Positions 24,901 through 32,802 of a stretch of 64,000 nucleotides of DNA are shown here, in pieces. The position numbers and the translations under genes were made by a program. Under the pieces are notes generated by a model, which searched no databases, had not been told where the DNA came from, and saw nothing but the letters and a program-made list of their open reading frames with translations. Origin of the DNA: Armatimonadetes bacterium UBA1398 (GTDB lineage Bacteria > Armatimonadota > Zipacnadia > UBA1398); contig DBQI01000010.1 in NCBI GenBank assembly GCA_002305165.1, positions 228 through 64,227 of the forward strand, in the 5' to 3' direction. Numbering within the stretch: the stretch's first letter is position 1; every line of letters starts with the position of its first letter.

Positions 24901-25832
24901 AGGCTCACATGGGGATGGTCGGTGAGGAGCTTGGCGTGCGCTTCCGCTGCCCCGTCATCCAGGGCCTGACGGCCGATGAGGTGTGGGACTACCTGGCCGC
25001 CGTTTCAGATGCGAAGGTCGCCCGCGAACTCCAGCGCTACGCCGAGGAGGAGCTGGGCCGTGTCGTTGGCGGCGAGCTCCGCAGGATCTCTCTGGACCTC
25101 CCCCCCACGGCCACTGCTGACGATCTCCATCGCCTGATGGCCGAGGGGCACGAGCCCAATGAGCTGCGGACCTTTGCGGCGGAGGCCGTTGAGAAGCTCA
25201 CGGCCACACTCCGCGAGGAGGTCGGTCGGCTGAGCAAGGAGGATCTTGCTTTCGCCGCCGAGATCCTGGCCATCGAGCCAAGCGTCAGCGCGAAGGAACT
25301 GCCCGGCGCCATCGTAGACGAGATCCACAGGCGCGCGGTCGTGCGGGCTGGAACGCTCCGCGATGATGGGCGCTCCTATGTGCGCGATGGGCTCACCGGC
25401 GACCAGTTCCACCAGACGGTCCTGGCGGGCAAGGCGTACATCCTGAAGCTGAACCACCTGGTGGAGGACAAGATCCACGCCCGGTCCACGGGACCCTACT
25501 CCCTGGTGACACAGCAGCCCCTCGGTGGCAAGGCTCAGTTCGGTGGCCAGCGCTTCGGCGAGATGGAAGTCTGGGCTCTCGAGGCCTACGGCGCCGCCCA
25601 TACCCTGCAAGAGATGCTCACGATCAAGTCTGACGATGTGAACGGCCGTGTCCGCACCTACGAGTCCATCGTCAAGGGCGAGAACATCCAGGAGCCCGGG
25701 GTGCCGGAGAGCTTCTTCATCCTGATCAAGGAGCTGGAGAGCTTGGGGCTGCGGATCACCGCCGAGTCCACGGCGGACTCGCGTGAGTTCGAGATCAAGG
25801 ACGTTGACGAAGAGATGACCTCACTGCGCTAG
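21972..25832 (+). CDS. rpoB: RNA polymerase beta subunit (with extra zinc-ribbon insertion)
   Basis: 1286 residues from the ATG at 21972 (AAAGGTGG 9 bp upstream). It is the catalytic beta subunit of RNA polymerase. The family runs are clear: the rifampicin region at about 23302-23380 ([35 protein letters not shown]), [48 protein letters not shown] and, near the C-terminus, [24 protein letters not shown]. The Asp, His, Ser and Ile positions linked to rifampicin sensitivity are wild type. Unusual is an insert between VGVRVFSRF and [20 protein letters not shown]: about 30 residues with Cys872, 875, 890 and 893 spaced CxxC-x14-CxxC, plus Cys881. A longer-than-usual helical region (about 1000-1130) follows [12 protein letters not shown]. 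rpoC begins 53 bp later. Confidence 0.97.
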   Translation: [1286 protein letters not shown]

Positions 25833-25885
25833 GCGGCCAGGCATAGGCTAGAACCGCGCGCGGCGACCTTGAGGAGGAACCTACC

Positions 25886-28800
25886 TTGGCGCTTCTCGGT
25901 GAAGTTGACGCTATTCGTATCAGCCTGGCCTCGCCCGATACCATTCGTGAGTGGTCCTACGGTGAGGTGAAGAAGCCCGAGACCATCAACTACCGCACTT
26001 TCAAGCCTGAGCGCGAAGGGCTGTTCTGTGAGCGTATCTTCGGGCCCACTAAGGACTGGGAGTGCCACTGCGGCAAGTACAAGAAGATCAAGTATAAGGG
26101 GATTATCTGCGATCGATGCGGCGTAGAGGTTACCCGGGCCCGGGTTAGGCGGCGCCGGATGGGTCACATCGAGCTCGCGGCTCCCGTCTGTCACATCTGG
26201 TATCTCAAGGGCGTCCCGAGCCCCATCGGACTGCTCCTGGACATCTCACCCAAGGCGCTCGAAAAGGTCATCTACTTCGCTTCATACATCGTGACCAAGG
26301 TCGACTCCCAGCGGATCACCGACCGAGCGGATGACATCCGGGGGATCATCGAGTCCTACATCGGCGAGGAGAAGGAGGCGCTGGAGCAGTGGAAGGTCCA
26401 GCGCCGCGAGCAGTTCGAGATGTGGCGCGAGAACCCCGTCGGCGATCCCGAGGACCTGATGGAGCCAGATCCCGATGATCTCGACGGCGGGCAGTTTATT
26501 CAGCCGGTCGGGACCGGCGAGGGCGCCGAAGAGGGCGCGGAGCCTGAGGTCGCCGACGAGGCCAAGATCGCTCAGAAGGAGCGCGACTTGGAGGAATCCT
26601 TCGCCGTCGAGGCGGAGGCCCTCGAGGAGCGGTTCGAGCAGCTCCGAAAGTCGCTTCAGACGCTTCTCGAGCTCGAAGAGAAGCAGCTTATCCAGGAGAT
26701 CGACTATCGGGGGCTGCAGCGGCTCATCTACATTCTGTCCGACCGCCTCTCGGCGGACTTCGAGGAGGTCTTCTCCGCGGGCCTGGGCGCGGCCGCGGTG
26801 CGGGAGCTGCTGGCGAGCATCGACCTTGACGAGCTCTGCCGCGAGCTGCGGTATGAGATCGCCAATACCACCTCAGGCCCCCGACGCGCTCGGGCGATCA
26901 AGCGCCTCTCCGTTGCCGATGGCTTCCGGCGCTCCCGGACGCGGCCGGAGTGGATGATCCTCGACGCCGTGCCGGTGCTCCCGCCCGAGCTACGCCCCAT
27001 GGTGCAGCTCGATGGCGGCCGCTTCGCCACCTCCGATGTCAACGATCTCTATCGCCGCATCATCAACCGCAACAACCGCCTGCGCCGGATCATGGAGATC
27101 AAGGCGCCGGAGTCCATCGTGAACCACGAGCGTCGCTTGCTCCAGGAGGCCGTGGACGCGCTCATCGACAACCAGCGGCGTACCCACCCCGTCTCCGGTG
27201 GGCAGACCCGGCGACCGCTGAAGTCCCTCTCCGACCTACTCAAGGGCAAGGAGGGCCGCTTCCGCAAGAACCTGCTTGGGAAGCGCGTGGACTACTCCGG
27301 ACGCTCGGTCATCGTCGTCGGTCCCGAGCTCAAGCTCCACCAGTGCGGGCTTCCCCGTGAGATGGCCCTGGAGCTGTTCAAGCCCTTCGTCATGAAGAAG
27401 CTCGTCGAGAAGGGCTTCACGACGAACATCAAGACGGCGAAGCGCATGGTGGACCGAGTGCAGCCGCAGGTCTGGGACGCTCTCGAGGAGGTCATCGAAG
27501 ACCACCCGGTGCTCCTGAACCGGGCCCCGACACTGCACCGGCTCGGCATCCAGGCCTTCGAGCCCGTTCTGGTCGACGGCAAGGCGATCCAAATCCATCC
27601 TCTGGTGTGCGCCGCGTTCAACGCGGACTTCGACGGCGACCAGATGGCGGTGCACGTCCCGCTGTCTTCCTTCGCCCAGGCTGAAGCCCGCATCCTCATG
27701 ATGGCCAGCCAGAATCTCTTCAAGCCGGCGGATGGTCACCCAGTCGTCGGCCCCGTGTACGACATCGTTCTCGGCGCCTACTACCTCACTCAGACGACCC
27801 AGATCGAGGAAGAGCCCGAGGCCGAGCGGGCACCGGATGAGGCCGCTCCACGGATGCGCGTCTTCACCGCGCCCTACGAGGCCATCGCCGCGTGGGAGGC
27901 AGGCATCCAGGACCTCCACCAGCGGTGCAAGGTCCGAGTAGATCTGCTGGAGATCGGGCACGAGCTGGATGAAGTCAGGCACGGCGACCTCCTTGCCGAG
28001 CTTCGGCGGATCTGCAGCGAGGCGTATGAGAACGTCCTCGACACGCATCTGCCGTCCCTCACCTCCGACCATGAGCCCATCACGTTCACGGCGAAGCAGG
28101 CCAAGAAGTCCTACGCGGACCGGCATCCGGAGCCCGTTGTGGACGAGGAGACGGGCGAGATCATCGAGGAACCGTCGGCGCCCGAGGAGGAGGATGTCGG
28201 AAGCTACGCACTGACGACGCGCGCTCTCGAGGACGCTGTGGCCCGCGCTGTTGAGGCCGGCGAGATCGAGCCTAAGGAAGCGTTCTCCTTTGAGGTGAAG
28301 CGCACTCTCGTCGAGACGACGACCGGCCGCGTGATCTGGAACGCCCTCCTGCCTCTATCGCTGCGACAGTATGACAAGGTGTTCGCGAAGAGCACCCTGT
28401 CTAGCTTGGTCGAAGCGATGCATGACAAGCATGGCCCCGACCGCACGATCCAGTTCCTGGATGACGCGAAGTCCCTCGGCTTCGAATGGGCGACCCGGGC
28501 CGGCATCTCTATGTCCCTCTCGGACATGGACATCAAGACCAACCGCGACGAGATCATCAGCAGCGCCGAGGACTCGGTGCGTGGACACAATGACAGCTTC
28601 CGGAGAGGCTCCCTCACTCAGGCCGAGCGCGAGAGGCTCGTTCGTGAGGCCTGGATGAAGGCCTCAGAGGCCGTCGTGCGCGAGATCATCAACTCGATCC
28701 CGAAGTTCAACCCCATCTTTATGATGGTGGACTCGGGCTCCAGAGGTAACCCGCGACAGATCAGCCAGCTCGCCGGAATGCGCGGCCTGATGTCCGATCC

Positions 28801-30829
28801 TCACGGCCGGCTCATCGAGGACTTGCCGGTCCGTTCGAACTTCCGAGAGGGTCTGACGTCCCTGGAGTACTTCGTGTCGACTCACGGGGCCCGCAAGGGT
28901 CTGGCCGACACCGCCCTCCGTACGGCCGATGCTGGTTACCTGACGCGCCGGCTCGTAGACGTCGCCCAGGATGTCATCGTTCGAGGCGAGGACTGCGGCG
29001 CGATGAACGGCATCGTCATGTCACCGGTCTACGAGGACGATGTGTACTGTCAGAAGTGCGGAACTGAGGATCTCTACCGCAGCAGCGGCGCTCCTTCCGT
29101 GTGCCAGAACTGCGGCGCGGATCTTCACACCGATGACTCCAAGTCGCAGGACCCCATCCTGACTCTGGCTCAGCGGATCCGTGGACGGTTCGCGGCGGAG
29201 AACATCGTGGACCCGTCGTCGGGCGCGATCCTGGTGGAGGCGGGACAGGAGATCACCCGGGAGCGCGCGCAGGCGATCGAAGCCGTGAACATCCGCCAGG
29301 TCAAGGTCCGCAGTCCTCTCACTTGTGACCTCCGCCAGGGCGTCTGCGTCCGCTGTTACGGGCGCGACCTCTCGAACTGGGGCAAGGTGGAGATCGGGGA
29401 GGCTGTGGGCATCATCGCCGCCCAGTCCATCGGCGAGCCGGGCACCCAGCTCACCATGCGGACCTTCCACACGGGCGGCGTCGCCGCAGCGACTATCACG
29501 GGCGTCGCCGATGTCAAGAAGAAGCAGCAGGAGGCCATCAAGCAGCTCCACGATGACATCGACAAGGGCTTGGTGAGGGTGGAGAGCTCGGGCGACCAGC
29601 GCGACACGAACCGCGCTATGCAGGCGGTCCTCAAGGTTCTCGAGGATCCGGTGGGCGGTCTGCTCCGTGTCGTGGAGCTCTTCGAGGCTCGGCGACCGAA
29701 GGGGCTCGCCATCGTCTCGGATCTGGATGGCGTCGTAGCGGAGATCGACGATCGCGGTTTCCGGCGCGTCGTCATCCACTCCGAGCAGCCCATCGCGGGT
29801 GGCCGCCAGAAGCTCAAGGGCGAGACCCTGGCGGAGACCATCAAGGCCGAGGACGGCACGGTTCTGGCCGAGAGGGGTGTGGAGCTTACCGACAAGCTCC
29901 TCCGGAACCTCCGCAAGAGCAAGGTCAAGACGCTGGCTATCCGCAAGTCCTACATGGTCCCCTACCGTGGGTATCTCAAGGTCCAGCCCGGCCAGATCGT
30001 CCGCGCGGGCGACCGGCTCACCGACGGCCCGCTGGATCCTCAGCAGGTTCTCGACCTCCGTGGCGTTCACGCCTGCCAGGACTACCTGGTCAAGGAGATC
30101 CAGCGCGTCTACCGCGGGCAGAACGTGCTCATCAACGACAAGCACATCGAGGTCATCGTGCGCCAGATGCTCCGCAAGCGGCGCGTCCTGGACCATGGTT
30201 CGACCGATCTGCTCCCCGGCCAGATCCTGGACCGGTTCGCCTTCGACGAGGAGAATCGGCGCGTGACCAACCTCGGCGGCAAGCCGGCCACGGCCGAGGT
30301 CATGCTGCTCGGTATCACCGAAGCATCGCTTCAGACGGAGAGCTTCCTGTCGGCGGCATCCTTCCAGAAGACCACAAAGGTCCTCACAGAGGCGGCCATC
30401 CGAGGGAAGTCCGATCCGCTGCGCGGCCTGAAGGAGAACGTCATCATCGGGCGGCTCATCCCCGCGGGCTCGGGCATGGCGACCTACAAGGAGACCCAAG
30501 TGGGGCTGGCGGATCCGTCCCAGGACATCCGAATCAGCGACTTCGACACGGGCATCTTCGTGGACGGCGACTTCGGCTTCGGGGAGATGGACGAGGAAGA
30601 GGACTCCGAGGCCTTGGAGCACCTCGACGCCGCTCTGCCGGGCATCGGTGGGGGTGGCGACGGCGACGCGAAGGATGACGACGACGCTGCATCTGACGAC
30701 GATGTTGATGCCAGCGAGGGCGAGGATGAGGAGATCGCTGGGGATCTCTATGATGACGAGGAACCCTCCGACAGCGATGACGAGGATGACATCGAGGCGG
30801 CGGACGATGCGGACGATGATGCCGAGTAG
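25886..30829 (+). CDS. rpoC: RNA polymerase beta' subunit (with zinc-ribbon insertion and acidic tail)
   Basis: 1647 residues from a TTG start, fixed by GAGGAGG 8 bp upstream. It shows the N-terminal zinc site (CHCGKYKKIKYKGIICDRC), the catalytic NADFDGDQMAVH (about residues 579-590), and the second zinc site as EDCGAMNG plus CDLRQGVCVRCYG. The bridge/trigger region is seen as IGEPGTQLTMRTFHTGG. Three oddities stand out. About 130 extra residues (about 150-290) between RADDIRGIIES and IDYRGLQRLIYIL are acidic and coiled-coil-like. A four-Cys ribbon (Cys1055, 1058, 1073, 1076; CxxC-x14-CxxC) sits just after EDCGAMNGIVM. A C-terminal tail of about 80 residues is almost all Asp, Glu, Ser and Ala. 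Overall it is longer than typical E. coli-type beta' (about 1400). Confidence 0.97.
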   Translation: MALLGEVDAIRISLASPDTIREWSYGEVKKPETINYRTFKPEREGLFCERIFGPTKDWECHCGKYKKIKYKGIICDRCGVEVTRARVRRRRMGHIELAAPVCHIWYLKGVPSPIGLLLDISPKALEKVIYFASYIVTKVDSQRITDRADDIRGIIESYIGEEKEALEQWKVQRREQFEMWRENPVGDPEDLMEPDPDDLDGGQFIQPVGTGEGAEEGAEPEVADEAKIAQKERDLEESFAVEAEALEERFEQLRKSLQTLLELEEKQLIQEIDYRGLQRLIYILSDRLSADFEEVFSAGLGAAAVRELLASIDLDELCRELRYEIANTTSGPRRARAIKRLSVADGFRRSRTRPEWMILDAVPVLPPELRPMVQLDGGRFATSDVNDLYRRIINRNNRLRRIMEIKAPESIVNHERRLLQEAVDALIDNQRRTHPVSGGQTRRPLKSLSDLLKGKEGRFRKNLLGKRVDYSGRSVIVVGPELKLHQCGLPREMALELFKPFVMKKLVEKGFTTNIKTAKRMVDRVQPQVWDALEEVIEDHPVLLNRAPTLHRLGIQAFEPVLVDGKAIQIHPLVCAAFNADFDGDQMAVHVPLSSFAQAEARILMMASQNLFKPADGHPVVGPVYDIVLGAYYLTQTTQIEEEPEAERAPDEAAPRMRVFTAPYEAIAAWEAGIQDLHQRCKVRVDLLEIGHELDEVRHGDLLAELRRICSEAYENVLDTHLPSLTSDHEPITFTAKQAKKSYADRHPEPVVDEETGEIIEEPSAPEEEDVGSYALTTRALEDAVARAVEAGEIEPKEAFSFEVKRTLVETTTGRVIWNALLPLSLRQYDKVFAKSTLSSLVEAMHDKHGPDRTIQFLDDAKSLGFEWATRAGISMSLSDMDIKTNRDEIISSAEDSVRGHNDSFRRGSLTQAERERLVREAWMKASEAVVREIINSIPKFNPIFMMVDSGSRGNPRQISQLAGMRGLMSDPHGRLIEDLPVRSNFREGLTSLEYFVSTHGARKGLADTALRTADAGYLTRRLVDVAQDVIVRGEDCGAMNGIVMSPVYEDDVYCQKCGTEDLYRSSGAPSVCQNCGADLHTDDSKSQDPILTLAQRIRGRFAAENIVDPSSGAILVEAGQEITRERAQAIEAVNIRQVKVRSPLTCDLRQGVCVRCYGRDLSNWGKVEIGEAVGIIAAQSIGEPGTQLTMRTFHTGGVAAATITGVADVKKKQQEAIKQLHDDIDKGLVRVESSGDQRDTNRAMQAVLKVLEDPVGGLLRVVELFEARRPKGLAIVSDLDGVVAEIDDRGFRRVVIHSEQPIAGGRQKLKGETLAETIKAEDGTVLAERGVELTDKLLRNLRKSKVKTLAIRKSYMVPYRGYLKVQPGQIVRAGDRLTDGPLDPQQVLDLRGVHACQDYLVKEIQRVYRGQNVLINDKHIEVIVRQMLRKRRVLDHGSTDLLPGQILDRFAFDEENRRVTNLGGKPATAEVMLLGITEASLQTESFLSAASFQKTTKVLTEAAIRGKSDPLRGLKENVIIGRLIPAGSGMATYKETQVGLADPSQDIRISDFDTGIFVDGDFGFGEMDEEEDSEALEHLDAALPGIGGGGDGDAKDDDDAASDDDVDASEGEDEEIAGDLYDDEEPSDSDDEDDIEAADDADDDAE

Positions 30830-30869
30830 CTAGGGGCATCTGGCCCAGCACAACGGATAGGACACCATC

Positions 30870-30901
30870 CACGAGCGCCCCCGCCCTCAGGGGCGCTCGT
30901 G
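30870..30901 (+). terminator. 12-bp stem-loop after rpoC
   Basis: The arms CACGAGCGCCCC (30870-30881) and 30890-30901 pair perfectly with an 8-base loop, 40 bp after the rpoC stop. No T tract follows (GCAATGTGGG), so it may be Rho-assisted or an mRNA-stabilising stem. Confidence 0.65.
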
Positions 30902-31000
30902 CAATGTGGGCTGCCTTGTCAGGTGGACTCCTCGCCGCTCCGTGTGTCAGAATCCATCAGGCTGTGTGGCGGGGTGCACGGCGCGGAAGGATGTGCGTGC

Positions 31001-32773
31001 GTGCAGCACGAGGTGCTCCGTCGTGAGGGCCGCCAAGTCATCCTGCAGACTGGCGGCATGATCTGTTCGACCACTCGGGAGCTTGCGTCGAGCCGGCTGT
31101 TCGGCCAGGTGGTGGAGTGGTACGTTGAGGACCGGCGCGGTCGTAACTCTGCGGTGCTAGGTGGCCTGGATGTCGACTTCGCGGATCACGCTGAGATAGA
31201 GCGGCTCGTGGAGGTCCTGAGGAGCCTCGCCATCGTGCCGCTGGAGCAGGTCACGCGGATCGTGCCCGGGTCAGAGGGTTATCTCGATCGCCGGAGAGAG
31301 CTGCACCGTCTCGTCGAGGACCTCTATGACTTCTGGCGTTCATTCGATCGCTTCCTCGTGGCCCACTCATCCCAGGGGCCCAACGCTCACGACACGCGTC
31401 CATACCGCACCTTCAACATGACCGTGGAACAGCTCACGCACCTCGTGCGGGCGCTGTACAGGGACATCTGCGAGAGCATCACGGGTGAGCATCCGCGCGT
31501 CTACCGCCAAGTGTGGGCAGGCTGTGAGGTGGGGCTCATTGCCGTTGACTGCGAGTGGCCCTGCCCGGACACGTACGGCGAACGACTGCGGGGGGTTCCC
31601 TTCATCCGACAGGCCCTTCTCACCCCTCCCTTGATCTTTCGGACTCCCACCAACACGCGGACCGGGCAGTTCCTGAAGACCGATGTGAACCCCATCGATG
31701 GGATCGACCTCTCGCCCGACGAATGGCTCTGCTTCCCTGCCCGGGTTGGCCCCGTGGTCGTCTTCGTCTACTTCCACCACCGTTTCATGTCTCTTGGGTG
31801 CTCTCTAGCCAATCTCTTCGAGCTCGCTACGGACGAGGAGGTTGCGGCCGGACCGGATGCGCTCTACCTCTACGGGGCGCCGGCGGAAGTCCTCGCGCGG
31901 TTCGGCGATCTACCCACCGTGTTTCACGAGGACCCGGCCAGTGGTCTGCTGGTCGCTGCCGTTCCTGACGAGGACCGCTTCGCGTACTTTGGCTATCTGA
32001 AGAAGATGATCCTGACGCTGCACAATGTCGCCATCATGCGGCGCGGTCGCATGCCGTTCCACGGGGCGATGGTCCGGGTGCAGCTTCGAGGTGGGCCGGC
32101 AGCGAACATCCTGATCATCGGCGACACAGCGACAGGCAAGAGTGAGTGTCTCGAAGCGTTCCGCGCCATCGGTGAGGCCGAGATCAGCGACCTGGTGGTT
32201 GTGGCCGATGACATGGGCTCGCTGGAGGTCGACGCCGACGGACGCCTGTTCGGCTATGGCACCGAGGTCGGGGCCTTCATACGGTTGGACGACCTGCAAC
32301 ACGGGTACGCGTTCAACCAAGTGGACCGGGCCATCGTCCACAATCCACACCTTGTGAATGCCCGTGTCATCCTGCCGGTGACCACCATTGAGGAGATCCT
32401 TCACGGCTACCCCGTGGACATCATCCTTTACGCGAACAACTACGAGGAGGTCGACGACTCCCATCCGGCGATTGAGCCGCTCTCGGAGTTGGGTGACGCG
32501 CTGGAAGTGTTCCGCGAAGGCGCTGCTATGGCCAAGGGGACAACGACCTCCACAGGCCTCGGCCACTGCTACTTCGCCAATGTGTTCGGCCCGCCACAGT
32601 ACCGCGAACTGCACGAGGGCCTGGCGCAGAAGACCTTCGGGGCCGCCTACGCGGCCGGAATCTTCGTTGGCCAGATGCGCACTCGGCTAGGGATCCCCGG
32701 CTACGAGACGACCGGCCCAGAGCAGGCCGCACGGGCGCTTCTGGCCCTCGTGAAGCAGCGGCTCTCAGCCTGA
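31001..32773 (+). CDS. PEPCK/HPr-kinase-fold P-loop protein, function unknown
   Basis: 590 residues from GTG 31001 (GGAAGGA 9 bp upstream); longer in-frame starts overlap the rpoC terminator. The C-terminal half holds a P-loop GDTATGKSE (about residues 374-382), followed by VVVADDMGSLEVDADGRLFGYGTEVGAFIRLDDL and DIILYANNYEEVD. This fold, with a kinase P-loop plus acidic metal-binding motifs, is shared by phosphoenolpyruvate carboxykinase and HPr kinase. The N-terminal 300 residues (YRTFNMTVEQLTHLVRALYRDI; VNPIDGIDLSPDEWL) are not recognised. Similar-sized proteins are often labelled phosphoenolpyruvate carboxykinase in databases, as far as I recall, but this one lacks clearly visible PEPCK substrate motifs. 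The reaction is not assigned. Confidence 0.6.
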   Translation: MQHEVLRREGRQVILQTGGMICSTTRELASSRLFGQVVEWYVEDRRGRNSAVLGGLDVDFADHAEIERLVEVLRSLAIVPLEQVTRIVPGSEGYLDRRRELHRLVEDLYDFWRSFDRFLVAHSSQGPNAHDTRPYRTFNMTVEQLTHLVRALYRDICESITGEHPRVYRQVWAGCEVGLIAVDCEWPCPDTYGERLRGVPFIRQALLTPPLIFRTPTNTRTGQFLKTDVNPIDGIDLSPDEWLCFPARVGPVVVFVYFHHRFMSLGCSLANLFELATDEEVAAGPDALYLYGAPAEVLARFGDLPTVFHEDPASGLLVAAVPDEDRFAYFGYLKKMILTLHNVAIMRRGRMPFHGAMVRVQLRGGPAANILIIGDTATGKSECLEAFRAIGEAEISDLVVVADDMGSLEVDADGRLFGYGTEVGAFIRLDDLQHGYAFNQVDRAIVHNPHLVNARVILPVTTIEEILHGYPVDIILYANNYEEVDDSHPAIEPLSELGDALEVFREGAAMAKGTTTSTGLGHCYFANVFGPPQYRELHEGLAQKTFGAAYAAGIFVGQMRTRLGIPGYETTGPEQAARALLALVKQRLSA

Positions 32774-32802
32774 GGAGGGCCTGGGAGGCATGCGGCGCCG
32801 GG

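Noticed and set aside
29021..30622. 533-residue minus-strand frame inside rpoC
   Set aside because: Antisense shadow of rpoC with no ribosome site or domain.
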